From: Argopecten irradians
Lineage: Eukaryota > Mollusca > Bivalvia > Pectinida > Pectinidae
Reading direction: 5' to 3'
DNA: 64,000 bases
NCBI RefSeq assembly: GCF_041381155.1
Contig: NC_091134.1
Coordinates: 40,693,338-40,757,337 of the forward strand
Of the stretch, positions 46,301 to 59,065 are shown piece by piece; the first letter of the stretch is position 1; each line of letters opens with the position of its first letter. Below the pieces are notes generated by a model. It ran no database searches, had not been told where the DNA came from, and saw only the letters and a list, made by a program, of their open reading frames with translations. Made by a program: the position numbers and the translations under genes.

Positions 46301-49300
46301 TAGCGATTTATAGGATTAACCTCTATTTCCCCTATTGGGCCACACCTGTCCTGCCCCCGGGGGGCCAGAGCCAAAATTTATACAAGTTCTGTTCCCCTTC
46401 CAAAAAGGATGTTTGTGGCCAAATTTGGTTACATTCCATGCAGAACTCTATGACTAGTAGCAATTTAAAGGATTAACCTCTATTTCCCCTATTGGGTCCC
46501 ACCCCTCCAGCCCCCGGGGGGCCAGAGCCAAAATTTTTTCAAGTTCTGTTCCCCTTCCCCCAAGGATGTTTGTGGCCAAATTTGGTTACAAACCATGTAG
46601 AACTCGATAACTAGTAGCAATTTAAAGGATTTACCTCTATTTCCCCTATTGGGCTCCACCCCTCCTGCCCCCGGGGGACCAGAGCCAAAATTTATACAAG
46701 TTCTGTTCCCCTTCCCCCAAGGATGTTTGTGGCCAAATTTGGTTACATTCCATTCAGAACTCTATGACTATAAGCGATTTAAAGGATTTACCTCTATTTC
46801 CCCTATTGGGCCCCACCCTTCCTGCCCCCGGGGGACCAGAGCCAAAATTTATACAAGTTCTGTTCCCCTTCCCCCAAGGATGTTTGTGGCCAAATTTGGT
46901 TACAATCCATGCAGAACTCTATGACAAGTAGCGATTTAAAGGATTAACCTCTATTTCCCCTATTGGGCCCCGCCCCTCCTGCCCCCAGGGGACTAGAGCC
47001 AAAATTTATACAAGTTCTGTTCCCCTTCCCCCAAGGATGTTTGTGGCCAAATTTGGTTACAATCCATGCAGAACTCTAGGACAAGTAGCGATTTAAAGGA
47101 TTTACCTCTATTTCCCCTATTGGGCCCCGCCCCTCCTGCCCCCAGGGGACTAGAGCCAAAATTTATACAAGTTCTGTTCCCCCTCCCCCAAGGATGTTTG
47201 TGGCCAAATTTGGTTACAATCCATGCAGAACTCTATGACTAGTAGCGATTTAAAGGAAATGTTGACGGACAGACGGACGGACGGACGCCGCGCCATGACA
47301 TAAGCTCACCGGCCCTTTGAGCCAGGTGAGCTAAAAATGACTCCCATGATACATTTTCCTTTTTGTGCTGCTTTGTTAGCTTGTTCTGAGAAGTTCAGCT
47401 TCTCATTTATGATCACACATAGATCCTTCTCTGTTGAGACTTTCTGGATAGTTATGTTTGAGGATTCGTTCCGGATGTTGTATTTGGATGTTTACTTGTT
47501 GTTTCCAATTTCCATATGTTTACATTTGGTAAGATTGAGAGTCATCAGCCAGTTCTCTGCCCACTTTGCCATTTTATCTATGCTATTCTGTAGTTCTTGT
47601 CTGCTACCCGGAGTAGAGATTTGTTTGTAAAGTTTGGTATCGTCAGCAAACATTTTAACAAGGCATGGCACAACTTCTAGAATATCATTTACGTAGATCA
47701 GAAACAGTACTGGTCCCAGAACACTTCCTTGGGGAACTCCACTTGTTACAGGTAGACTATGGGAACATGTTCCATTGACAATTCCTGCTGTTCCATGTCC
47801 GTAAGAAAGTTTCTGATCCATCGGAGTACTCTCCCTTTAATACCATATTGTTCCAGTTTGTGTATCAGTAAGCTATGACATACCTTTTCAAAGGCCTTAC
47901 TGAAGTCCAGGTATATCACATCGGTATTGTGGCCTTCATCCATTGATATTGTCCAGTCTTCCAGGCATTCCAGTAGTTGAGTGGTGCATGAACGTCCCTG
48001 TCTGAATCCGTGTTGCTCTTTTGTGAATAGGTTGTTGGTATTTATATGTTTGACAATTTCGTCTCTCACTATTCTTTGTAAAATCTTGCTAGGTATAGAG
48101 GTAAGGCTGATTGGTCTGTAGTTACTTGGGTCTTTTCTTGAACCTTTTATGATTGGGCAAACGTTGGCTTTTTTCCAGGGGTCTGGGAGTGTCCCTTCTT
48201 GGATTGATTTGTTGAATATTTCTCAGATAAAATGGGCCCCCCTTATGTAATTAGATGCGTCCCAACTGAACTGGATGCGTACAGGATGCATCCTGACCCT
48301 TCCATAAATTGCTGATAGTGGGGATAAAACTATATAGGTTTAAATATTAATGGTCACTAGCAATGGATGAGTCGTCATCTGTTTAGTTCTGTTTGAGCTA
48401 GCTAGGCCACAGCATGTCTCGAAAGTAATGGTTGAAGAACAATGATTATACAAGTAATTAATGTATTTTATACTTTATTCTGTTAAAATTCCAAAAACTG
48501 AGTACCTGTAGATTAAGATATATCATAGCACCGCTATCCATACCCAGGGATGTACTATGGAAACTACATTAAAATTAATTGTTCAGAACTTGCTTGGTTA
48601 CTGGTTAATAATGTGGTATTGAAACCCTGCAATGGTTTTTGTAATTTTTGTTCTATATATTACATTTTTTTCAGGTGAAACAAACCGTTCTAATTTGGTG
48701 CAGTCTTTGAATGATGCAATGGATATTGCTATGTCAACAGACCCAACATCTGGTAAGTCTGTCACTTATAATGATTAATTGTACATGTGCTACAATCATA
48801 AACAAAGAGTTAATGAATTACTTAATATTGAATTAATGATTGACAAAACCTTGACTTCACTCTATAATGTACATTGTTTAATACATTACTATTCAGTATT
48901 ACAGATAAAAAGATAACAAAAATCTTCAAATCAATTTTAGTATTGTGCAATACTTGTTCATGCATAGTTATGCTATAAAAAGATCCTTAAATATTTAGCT
49001 TGTGACATATCAAACTTCAAGTATGTGATTAAGAACATTGCTTTCATTAGTATGGTGTTTGTTTTACAGTAATTGCTTTTTAGTTCAGTAGAGTATTATA
49101 ATGAGACTCCAGTAGTCATTTATAATAGGTGTAGAATGTGGCATCTTCAGAAACCCACCAACGAGTCTCTGCTGTATCGTTTGTGAATGATAGAGAGGTG
49201 ACTCGTGGGTTTCTGACAATGAAAATGTGGATGGATCTTTGTATAGAATGTAATTCTTAACATAGGTTATCTCCCCTTCTTATTCTCTGTTACAGTGTTG

Positions 49301-52300
49301 GTTGGTGTAGGTTATCTCCCCTTCTGATTCTCTGTTACAGTGTTGTTTGGTGAAGGGTTATCTCCCCTTCTGATTTTCTGTTACAGTGTTGTTTGGTGAA
49401 GATGTAGCCTTTGGTGGTGTGTTCAGGTGCAGCGTAAATCTCAGGGAAAACTACGGTAAATACCATTAGTTGTAACAGTATAATAAACGTCATGATTTGA
49501 ATAGTAATTACAGTAGTATGTCAACTTTAGGTCCTGCTGCTCATTAGGATGGTGATGATAATCTTTGGAACCTTGCCATGTTAAAGTTTAAAAGAAATCA
49601 TACAATTTTAAACCTTTCTACATAAGACAGGATGTATGTCTTTGTAAATTTATGAGTTTATTGTACAATGTAGTTTTGCAGATATCTTTTGAAGAATATT
49701 AGCTTAAATTTATAACTTTATATTTCTGAAAAGTTCAAAACAAAACAAAAATTGCATGAATAAGATCAAAATAGTTTTTATCTGTATAAATACAGTATAC
49801 AATGAAGTAAATATTTTATGCTATAAAGTGTAGATTGAAGCCAAGTCAAAACTTTTTCCTACCATTGTCAGGGTTTATCACACAACCTGCAGCATTTGAA
49901 TTGGTAAACAATCATCAGATTGGAAAGCTCTAAAGGAAAACACGTTGTGTCTGTTAATTGACTGATGAAACATAAAATATTTCATGTGTTGAAAGTGATT
50001 GACTCTCCTAAATAAATCAGGTCCAGATCGAGTGTTCAATACACCTCTGAGTGAACAAGGCATTGTGGCGTTTGGTATAGGCCTGGCAACAGCCGGGGCT
50101 ACAGCTATTGCAGAAATCCAGTTTGCAGACTACATATTCCCAGCGTTTGACCAGGTCAGAATCTTATTCTTTATTTTTTGATTTCTGCAGGATTGAATGG
50201 ATAAAATTTGGCCAGTCAAACAAATTTCATTTAACAATGTAGGGGTATTTGTGCATACCCCCTGGGGGACCAGGAGTTGTGGCCCCGTCGAAATAAATCT
50301 TGTAATTTGATAGTTATAAGTCATTAAGTTTCTCAGATTATAACTCCAAATCTCTCTGGCAATTTCATATGCATGTATCCCCTTGAATCCTTAATTGAAG
50401 GGGAACAGCATTTTGTATGAATTTTGGCATCTGAGCAACAGGGGGCAGGCCTGTGGGGCCCAATAGGGGATTTTTGATAGTAAAGTTTGTTAACACTATT
50501 TCCCAGAAAATAAACAATGAACCTTAAATTCAGAATTTTATATGGTAGGTTCCCCTACGACCCAGTGTGTAAGCATACAGCTATTTTGGGACCACTTGCC
50601 CCTCAAATAGTTCTTCTCTAATGGATAAGTGATACCAACTACATGCACATATATAACAAACATTATCTTTTCTTTTTTTTAACATTAATCCAAAATCAAG
50701 AGGCCTATACGGTAATTTAAAAAAAAAGATAAGGTTGCAAATCCTTTTATGTTCTGTTATTGTTAGAGTTAGGTCTGTAGAAATAGTTTTGAATCTCTAT
50801 GAAGTTTCTGATAAATGCATCTCCATAGAATTGTGAAAAAATGTGTTTGTCTTCATGGTTGTGATTTAGCAAAAAGTTATTTCTTTACAAATGTAAACTA
50901 CATTGTTTGCATAATAATCATGATTAGCCTCAGAAATAGAATTTAAAACAACCCAAAACATCTTGATAATTATTGAGTGTTAATATGTTATAAAACTTTT
51001 ATCATAAATCAATTTGTTTATCTACTCACACAGATAGCTAATGAAGCAGCCAAGTTTCGGTACAGAACTGGTAACCTATTTGACTGTGGTAAGCTGACAA
51101 TAAGAACACCATGTGGAGCTGTAGGTCACGGCGCTCTGTATCATTCCCAGAGTCCTGAGGCGTTCTTCGCCCACCTGCCTGGCCTCAAGGTAAGTCTATG
51201 CCTCCATAAAATTATCCAAATATTACCAAAGTTGAAGGGGATTTGCTTCCCTGTTATAAATTACCATCTTGTTCGGGCTGTATCCCCTATATATGAAGCA
51301 TTGGTTCTTTATGCTTTGTGAATTGGTTCACTTATTTGAGACGGTGATATGTACCAACTCTTTGACCATAAAAACTTTGTATATATGCAGGTTTATCTAA
51401 ACGAAGGAAAATAACTTCATGCACATATAATTGAAGATATTATTATTAATTTGTTGAATTGTAGTGTAAGCAGGTTTTCATCCCCTGAAATTTTATTTTG
51501 GATCAAGCAGATTGTAGCTATCTGTATATATAGATTTATTTTCTTGTTGCTAGGTTGTTGTCCCACGAGGTCCCCAACAAGCCAAGGGTCTCCTCCTCAG
51601 TTGTATAAGGGATGAAAACCCTTGTATTTTTATGGAGCCTAAGATTCTATATCGTGGGGCTGTGGAGGAGGTACCAGTGGGGGATTATGAGATCCCATTG
51701 TCTAAAGCTGAGGTGCTCGTAGAAGGTAGCCATGTTAAGCATTCTGTTTAGTACTTCAAAAAAGATAGTCTTCTGACAATCTATGAATCAAGAGATTGTC
51801 TCACCAAAATTGTTTGGTACTATGAAATATTGAATACTTGTACTTATTTTTCAATAATTAAGAGACAGTAAGAATGACCCTTTTTTTGTGAACCAATCAT
51901 AAGAATTATCTTTTTAAAAATGTTAGATATTGTGTAGGGTGTACATACCACTAGATTGCACATATTTTGAAAATTTCTGATGACAGGAAGTGATGTCACA
52001 ATGGTCGGGTGGGGAACACAGGTCCATGTACTCCGAGAGGTGGCACAACTAGCGCAGGAAAAACTGAATGTATCTTGTGAACTGATTGATCTTCGAACCA
52101 TTCTGCCTTGGGATCAAGACACCATTATCAATGTAAGTCATGTTGTAATCATTCTGTTTATACGGTTCACTCATTCACCCCTATAATTTCGTAATGAGCT
52201 GTTCCACTTGAGAATTTTGAAGAGTTTAAATGTTAATTCAGGGATGAACCAAGACACTAAATGTACTGGTATATATATCTTACTGTATACATGTAAGGAG

Positions 52301-53205
52301 AGAAAGGCTATTTGTGTGTAGTCAAAGCTTACTTCAGCATTGATGGTTCAATAAATATTTTAAATTATGATATTTTTTGTATTTTTCAGTCTGTGTGTAA
52401 GACAGGGAAGCTATTAATTGCCCATGAGGCCCCCCTTACGATGGGATTTGCTGCCGAGATAGCAGCTACAGTACAGGTATAAACACCATTATTACAAGCT
52501 TTCTTGCTGCAAATCTAAGTACTGCATTCCTATATACACGATACTCTTTTGCATTTAAATCAAACACAATATTTAAGATTTTTTTTTCAATTTTAAAGGT
52601 ATATTTTATGCAATTAAATTATGCAATAAAATTACATTCGATTTTTCTGTCCTTTGATATATGAGTTATCTCCCCTTAAGTATAGTTTGTTCAGTACGTC
52701 ATCATTATTTAGTCCATTTTTTGGTCATTCCATTCTAAATTGAAACCAAGTAGTTTGCTTTTTTCCAATGCTGTTCGCTCATTTTAATGCTGTAACAATG
52801 CAAAGAATATTATAATGACTGAAATGATTTCATTGTGCAACAAAAGTGTAGAAATGAACATACAAAATTAACTTGTATAGCGAGGGGTGCATGATGTTAC
52901 ATGTGGAAAATTAAGGTATGGAAAGAAACTGTGTATAATTAAATTATGAATTAGTTAAGTTTAAATGAAGATTTGTGAATTATCTTCATCATACCTTCAA
53001 GGACATTGATAGTTTATACATATATATTTATACATACTAGATGATATATTATTTTTTATTTCAGAATGAATGTTTCCTGAACTTGGAGGCTCCTATCCAG
53101 AGAATCTGTGGTTATGACACACCGTTCCCACATGTTTTCGAAGCTTTCTACCTACCAGATAAATGGCGTTGTTTAGAGGCTATTAAAACTCTGGTGAACT
53201 ATTGA
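43326..53205 (+). CDS. BCKDHB: Branched-chain 2-oxoacid dehydrogenase E1 subunit beta, mitochondrial
   Basis: E1-beta pairs with E1-alpha (BCKDHA) in the thiamine-diphosphate decarboxylase of the mitochondrial branched-chain 2-oxoacid dehydrogenase complex (Leu, Ile, Val breakdown). Exons: 43326-43464, 48675-48752, 49387-49455, 50021-50154, 51034-51189, 51554-51725, 51987-52132, 52390-52476, 53065-53205. All have AG/GT borders and consistent phases; 1122 nt, 373 aa (human 392). Residues 1-34 are Arg/Lys-rich without acids, a mitochondrial presequence. Signatures: '[13 protein letters not shown]', '[17 protein letters not shown]', '[15 protein letters not shown]', '[20 protein letters not shown]', '[12 protein letters not shown]', '[12 protein letters not shown]', '[18 protein letters not shown]'. 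Complete. Intron 1 (5.2 kb) holds nested mobile elements; the exon 3 acceptor is triplicated. A likely poly(A) signal is at 54755 (AATAAA). Confidence 0.97.
43465..44412. other. BCKDHB intron 1, unique part
   Basis: No exon or repeat recognised between exon 1 and the LINE copy. GTCTGAG-type and CCGGGCCCGG stretches near 43935 are GC-richer. Confidence 0.4.
44653..45184 (+). mobile_element. Full-length SINE (532 bp) with 12-bp target duplication
   Basis: Bounded by a perfect 12-bp direct repeat GTGTCCGAGACT (44641-44652 and 45185-45196). It begins GGCCCTGCAGGTAGGGCG, has a tRNA-like internal promoter stretch including 'GGTTCTGTCCCCTGGCCGAG' (B-box-like), a body shared with 8971-9303, and an (AAAC)n tail. 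It is inserted in the LINE. Confidence 0.93.
45485..47335 (+). mobile_element. Pearl-like element, copy 2 (about seven core units)
   Basis: Left end CAAGAGGCCCAGAGGGCC...GCTCACCTGG; right end GGCCCTTTGAGCCAGGTGAG then CTAAAA. About seven ~157-bp core units (starts near 45570, 46308, 46467, 46624, 46783, 46940, 47097), then an ACGG microsatellite (47265-47288). The first unit is split by another element. Removing it restores LINE reading across the junction (GVI|KTF), so insertion was clean with at most one or two bases duplicated. Confidence 0.88.
45681..46272. mobile_element. DNA element nested in the pearl-like copy
   Basis: About 590 bp that breaks the first core unit between 'GTTTATGG' and 'TCACAATCC'. 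Ends CCAAAGGAGTAGATATG and, inverted, CCAAAGGAGAAGGTATG. It contains two TGACGTCA octamers (45842, 46117). No transposase; family unknown. Confidence 0.8.
48226..48674. other. BCKDHB intron 1, distal part
   Basis: No exon or repeat recognised; a polypyrimidine tract precedes the exon 2 acceptor. Confidence 0.4.
49147..49215. repeat. Short foldback in BCKDHB intron 2
   Basis: TCAGAAACCCACCAACGAGTC and GACTCGTGGGTTTCTG pair with a 4-base bulge. Confidence 0.75.
49265..49386 (+). repeat. Triplicated splice-acceptor segment before BCKDHB exon 3
   Basis: GGTTATCTCCCCTTCTGATT...CTGTTACAG plus the first bases of exon 3 (TGTTGTTTGGTG) occur three times, with acceptors ending at 49295, 49340 and 49386 (spacing 45 and 46 bp). 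Only the last keeps the exon frame; either upstream acceptor adds 46 or 91 nt and shifts the frame. Confidence 0.9.
50205..50520 (-). repeat. Decayed pearl-like core units in BCKDHB intron 4
   Basis: In reverse orientation, 'CCCCTATTGGGCCCCACAGG', a CCCCC block, 'CAAAATTCATACAAAATGCT' and 'GTTCCCCTTC' follow the core-unit order, heavily mutated. Confidence 0.6.
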
Positions 53206-54087
53206 TGTGTGTTAGAGACAGTTGACCAGTTCTATCTTCATCAGCTAGGAACCAAAAGTACAATGATATTCATGTGATGGATATTACAGGACCTTTCATG
53301 CGACTAATTGATATGATCGTGAGACAGATATGATCATGTGATTATCATGGACATACAGCTTTATACTTCTCAGAATCTCATTTCCCCATATTGTGTAGGA
53401 TTTTGCGATTATATGGATTTATTCTATACACAAGTGCAAATATATTTTATCTTTACTGTGTGACTCTACTGTGCCATCACTAGAACAGGCACTCTAAAAC
53501 CTTGGGGTCCCATCTCTGTCCTGGGCTGGATACAGGTATTGTTGGTAGATTTCTGTGGTGTGTTTGTCGAGAGTAGAGAGTGTGTGATATCTGTGATAGG
53601 TATATATGTAACCTTGTGAACCATTAGTGGTATAATTATGACTACTGATTCAATTTATTTTAATTCTGTTAAATTTTCTCTTTTTAATTTCAAAGAAAAT
53701 GTAGCAAACTATTACATTAAATTAGCCATCAACCTAAAAATGACCAACTTTCAACTGATCTTTTTTATATTCATATACTTTAATCATGATACCAGGTAAT
53801 TGCTAGGGGTGTTTTGATTGAAAATTTAAATTTTTGAAGTTATTTTCCCTTTTCTGGCAGAGATCCTTATGAAATGTTTATATAATTTTAAACAAACGTC
53901 CATAATTTTGCATTATTACATATTTTCAGAGTTTTTAGTGCAGTTTAATGTATCGGTGACAAGTGTCTTGTGGGCTGATACACTGAGGGGCAGTATCTGA
54001 CTAATTTTCCTGTTTGCGACCTTAAATGCGGTTTCGTACATTCCATCTAGAGTGAAACTGAAGAATGTAAATCTGAAGTTTGATAGT
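53206..54087 (+). other. BCKDHB 3' UTR, probable
   Basis: No competing feature follows the stop, and the 3' UTR may run through the MITE at 54.09-54.49 kb to the poly(A) signal at 54755. Confidence 0.5.
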
Positions 54088-54490
54088 TAAAGGCCAACTA
54101 CCTTTCCGAAATGGCTTTCAAGTTTTAAAATGTGAATGTAAAACGAGATCAATATTTTTGTAGAGCTGCAAAAGTTATTAACTTACCGTTAATACCACAC
54201 TCATCATCATCTTCTGAAAATTTAATTTATATAAATAAAATGTTAATTTTCATAACGGGAGTCATCTTGTGTTTCCTGCCGTCGTCCTAAATACAGCGCG
54301 GTAGTTGACTATTACTGCACCAGACCGCAAAACAGCGAAATGAATCTCGACAGTTTTCATATATCACGCATGAAATCTTGCATTGGTTTGGTGTTGTTAC
54401 CTCATTTTAGGCCATTGATATGTATTTTTTATGTTATTAATGTTTTCAAGAAACCTTTAAATTTTACTCCAGAAAGGTAGTGGGCCTTGA
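54088..54490. mobile_element. TTAA-flanked MITE, family 2, copy 2
   Basis: TTAAAGGCCAACTACCTTTC at the left and GAAAGGTAGTGGGCC then TTGA at the right (TTAA with one change). It is inverted relative to copy 1 and shares 'TTTCATAACG' and 'GTCGTCCTAAATACAGCGCG'. It probably lies in the BCKDHB 3' UTR. Confidence 0.8.
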
Positions 54491-54754
54491 AGACTTAACA
54501 TTAAGCCCAAGAACCACCATACTGAGTTATATATACCTTGTTATAGGGAGGCGGGCATACCTACATCATCTGATACTACATGTAGTAATGTCCATTGTCT
54601 CCAGTACAAATTGTATCTTGTGTCATTGACTCCAATAACTATCATCAGAATTGAAATTCTAGTTGCAGCTTTCATAATAAAATGTTACTGTTGCAAAGAT
54701 ATATTACCTAGGTATTTCATTCTGTATGCAGTTACATTATGCATTGAATGATTT

Positions 54755-54760
54755 AATAAA
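54755..54760 (+). terminator. Candidate BCKDHB polyadenylation signal
   Basis: AATAAA about 1.55 kb after the stop, followed by a T/A-rich stretch; other AATAAA at 54235 and 54675 are alternatives. Confidence 0.4.
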
Positions 54761-57078
54761 AGCCTGCAGTTATCTTTATAAAAAAAATTCAATATTGTTT
54801 ACAGGGAAAAAAGAAGTTTTTTAGCCCATGTAATACTGACTCACATTCATTACATTTAAACACCTTAAAAAATAAAGATTAATGAATAATGATAATGAAA
54901 CTGAAATTTTTCTCCACTTATGCAATCCTTTCTTTGTGAAGAAAACTACATTGCCCTGTAAAATTGATGGGGTCCAAAAACTATTCTTCTGTAAGGTTTT
55001 ATTATGTATAATCATTCCTGTTATTGTAAGGATCCTTTCCCTGATTAATGTATGAAGTAAACAATAGTCTGATAGATGTGTGACATACACAGTATGGTAC
55101 CAGTACAACACGAGCAGTGATCAATCTCTATAAACATGAAGCGTCAATGTGTCACTTTGGATTCTTTTTTTGAAATTTTCTAGATACCAAGAATTAATAT
55201 TTCTTAAACTGCATGCTGTTTGAGGTATAAAACTGCAAGGTGGAAGTGCATTTTTAAAATTTTGATCATACATTAGATTTAAGTACCTGTGTGTGCGTGT
55301 ATTTGGCATTTTGATTTTATTTCATTACTCAGAACTGGATGTGAAAAATGTTTGAACCTGTTTTATACCTGCAGTCATTTGCAGGCTCCACACAGGCACT
55401 TGTCAAATTAGCAAGGCTAATTGAAACATGTGGCTAAATTTTGTTAAGACTAATTAGTGATGTGAGGTGTTACGATAAGATTTGATTTCATTTAACTCTT
55501 TACTTCTGAACCTTATAAATTTAGTGTAGGGAATTGCAGTATAATTCAGATCAACTTTTTTTACTTTAGCTAGTGGGTGGGAGAGTGCATGGCCTTGTAG
55601 GATTTAAGGAATTAAGATTATCTGGGCTTTGGGGGGATTCTTTTATCTGGCATGCAAAACAGATTACTGTTGGTTAGAGTCTGAGATTATTGATAATGAG
55701 GCAGTTAAAGTGCATACCTGTTGTTGCTCAGATAAGGTCTTCCTGTGATTACAGATATAGCTCTTGTACTATCAGGATATGTATGTACTGTCAACCACAG
55801 TGGTCATGTAGTTCATGTATAAAGGACTCTGGGTTCAGAGTTTGAATCCAATGATATGTGAGGAATTTGGTAATGTTATGGACCTTTAAGGTCGGTGTTT
55901 TTTCTACGGGTACTGCAGCTGAGGTGGATGACCTTTATAAGAGGCAAATTGGCCATTTTTAAAGACCCCAAGAGGTCGTATTAACTTAAGCAATTAGGCT
56001 TTATCACAAAATTTACTCAGAATTCGGTAATTGTGGAATCCTATTGAAGCTTGACAAGTGCAGTAGATCGTTATCAACACTCTTGTTTATAATTATGTTC
56101 ATTTAAGAGTTCTTGGGAAACAAATATCTGACTTGTGTCACAGTGGACTTTGACCATCAAATTTTGTTAGCTTGTATAATATAGAAGAGTAAATTGAAAG
56201 ATTGAGTCAGATCTTGATTAGCAAAATACCTGGTAAATATCTTAAACAATGATTCATGTCAAACCATTTGGTAAATATCTTAAACAATGATTCATGTCAA
56301 ACCATTGTCTTGATGAGCTATATGTGCTAGAAAGCAGACCTATTTAATAATGTAATTACTCCCGCTCAATCTTATATGGTGTAAATGTCCTGGTGTTCAT
56401 GAAACTATATAAACTAACTCATACAAGACTCAAAATGAAACATATCCTCAAATGAATAGTGATAATTATTTATTGAATTATATCGAGTCTTCTTTATGTC
56501 GATCACATATATTGTTGTGATATACATGTATATCATTTATCATTGATATGATATATTGTGAGGGATGAATGTGTATGGTTAAGATATAATGTGCATCACA
56601 GCCTGTAAGGTCATACAAGGAAATGCATTAATCATGATTTGAATGTGTAAATATGCATGTATACAAGATCAATAAATCTTTAGTACATGTAAACTGAAGT
56701 ATTAATTGTTTTTGAATTTGTTTTAATATGTGTATATATATAATGTTTGATATGACCAATCCCATCTTTGTTTTGTCAGTCCAATCAAAATGAGTTCAAA
56801 TTAAAGTCAGGCGTGACTGATAACATACTCAAACATTATCTAATTGTACATGTATTTAAATTTTCATATTTGAAAGGGACAGAGAGACATAATATGAGTA
56901 GCCTTTGTTGAGGTTAACATGGTGTTTTACTGACCTGGTGGAATCAAATAATAAGCAAGGGCATCATTTGATATGTTTGTTAATTGGAAAAATATGGCCC
57001 AGAAGAAATGGAAGTCTCCTATATATTACTTTCCTTCTTGAAACCAAAATATGAGGAACTAAAGTGATGTTGAACACT
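54761..57078. other. Intergenic, nothing recognised except a short duplication
   Basis: At 56231-56306 a 38-bp unit (TGGTAAATATCTTAAACAAT...) is tandemly duplicated. The rest is AT-rich without supported exons. Confidence 0.45.
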
Positions 57079-57455
57079 TTAAAGACCCACCTTTCTGAAA
57101 CAAAAATTAAAAGTTTCTTATAGGATAATTATAACATAATAAGATTTATATCGATGACCGAAGATGAACTTACGACACCAAACAAATGCGAAATTCTCTG
57201 TATAATCTTTGTTAATAATGAAGATTCTGTGCCGTCTGGCACAGTGATAGTCAACTAGCACTCTGTAATTAGGATGAAGGCGTAAAACATAAGACGACCC
57301 GCGTTATGAAAATTAACATTTAATTTACTATAATCAAATTGTTCAGAATATGACGATAAGTGTTTAACTGTAAGTTAATAACTTTTGTAACTCTACAAAA
57401 TTATCAATCTCGTTTTAAAATCCCATTTTGAAAATAAAAAGTCGTTTCGGAAAGT
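57079..57455. mobile_element. TTAA-flanked MITE, family 2, copy 3
   Basis: TTAAAGACCCACCTTTCTG at the left; right end TTTCGGAAAG then diverges, so it lacks the last bases. The interior follows copy 1 in the same orientation, including 'GACCCGCGTTATGAAAATTA'. Confidence 0.75.
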
Positions 57456-57811
57456 CACCACTGCAGTCCATCTGCGGTGAAGTATGTAATCATAATCACA
57501 GTTGATCCCCCCATATTATGCAGAATGCAATATAGCAGAGCAGTTACTGCACCTTGAGATGTCCTACTTGTACTTATAAGCTTGAGAGAAAATAATGTAA
57601 ATCTCAACAACAGATGTTTTAAAACATTATTCAGCATTTTTATGAAATCGATCTTGAGAGTATCTAACAACCTTAAGTTCAATGACTCTTACATACCTAC
57701 ATTTACTGGAGAAATAATACAAATTTAAGTACATTTATGCTGAATGACTGCCTTAAATTTCCATGGGACAATTTTTTTTTAAATCAGATAATTTCACATG
57801 TGTACTATACT
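57456..57811. other. Intergenic, nothing recognised
   Basis: No exon or repeat supported. Confidence 0.4.
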
Positions 57812-57995
57812 AGTCCGCTAAACCTGTCTATATTAATAAGCTAGCTATTTTTTTTTTTTTTTTTTAAATTTTTTTTTTTGACCTATATATGTGTAATGCA
57901 AAAAACTTGTCTGATTTTGGTTTTCGTCCAAGTATAATTCATACTGGCAACATATACTCTGGAAAATATGGTAATAATATAGGCAGGTATAGCAT
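57812..57995. mobile_element. Foldback, CTAAACCTGCC family
   Basis: GTCCGCTAAACCTGTCTATA at the left and TATAGGCAGGTATAGC at the right; interior T-rich. Related left ends at 8192 and 15733. Confidence 0.55.
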
Positions 57996-59065
57996 ATAAG
58001 TACTTTACTTTATCCAATTACCCCAATTGAGGTTTAATTCCATGTGAGGTTTAATATTTGAGAAAACATTTAGGTTTGATGATATTACTAGAAATATTCT
58101 TAATGGTAAATATTATGTGCTATATATATATTTGTGAATGATATCCGTGCAGATCCATGTAAATGAGAAATAATATGGATTTACTCTATAAATCCAAACC
58201 TAACCCAGAAACTGATAGCATACTGTTAGGAAATCAGTTACATTTAATTTGGATACAAGGAGCTCCATTGGTGTATCTTTTAAATAACCTTTCTTTGCAA
58301 AGTTAAGAGTAAAAATTTATCAGCAAATAAAATCCAATTTACAAATACATTTTTGCTACTTTTAGTGAATGCAAATACACAAACAATGATATTATATCAA
58401 TACAATCTACTAAGTTTCCTTTGATGTAGATTGACAATTTGCTGGTCTAGCACACTGGGCCACATCAAATGTTACAAGTTTGTAATACGTCTGGCCCAGT
58501 CTTACAGTACAAAGACGATATAGTGACCTGCCTTATCATGAGCGTAATGTACTTTTCAGTGATCGACCCACTGGTTTCTCACCACATCAAACCATGGCCA
58601 TCTACAAGAAAACACAACTCGTTAAGTAATGGCCAGGTCCGATAATTAATACAATGCACTTTGTTTTGAGTCCAATGTTCTTTGATTTTGTGAACTTTTA
58701 AGTTGAAATGAGAATTGTATATCTCCTGAATGCACAATCCCTGTCATTAGAGTTTTTGTTTTTTGCAAGTTAATTGCATTGAATGCATGAAACATGCTTT
58801 AAACTGTGCCTTTGATAGCTGTACAACTTTGCTAATATAAAGAAAACTGTAGTAGACAAAATGATGCGAGCAATTTCATCTCATTACTCTATATAACTGT
58901 TGTAGTAAAAGGTCAAATCTGTTAACCAAAGAGAGTATTATGCAGTATTGCTTTCATGCCCTATAATGCTATATCATTATAAACTTTCTGTGTAAGCTCT
59001 ACATTTTGTACTTCACACACCCATTATTATTTAAGTTTTGAATTGAAGCTTTATCATGCATGTTC
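57996..59065. other. Intergenic, nothing recognised
   Basis: AT-rich. 'CTGGGCCACATC' and 'CTGGCCCAGTC' near 58455-58500 are partly complementary. No exon supported. Confidence 0.4.

Larger units (their letters stand above)
44413..48225 (-). pseudogene. CR1/L2-like LINE, 5'-truncated and interrupted
   Basis: Minus-strand segments in order: 48225-47336 (reverse transcriptase: '[18 protein letters not shown]', '[18 protein letters not shown]', '[18 protein letters not shown]', catalytic 'FADDTKLY'), 45484-45197 ('[15 protein letters not shown]'), and 44640-44413 ('[18 protein letters not shown]', C-terminal end). The breaks are later insertions: a pearl-like element (45485-47335) and a SINE (44653-45184). 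'FADD' and the C-terminal tail suit CR1/L2-type LINEs. No endonuclease domain is present. It lies antisense in BCKDHB intron 1. Confidence 0.9.

Noticed and set aside
46649..46924. 91-codon frame in the pearl-like element copy 2
   Set aside because: Two core repeat units in a row happen to stay open (the peptide repeats itself); not a protein gene.
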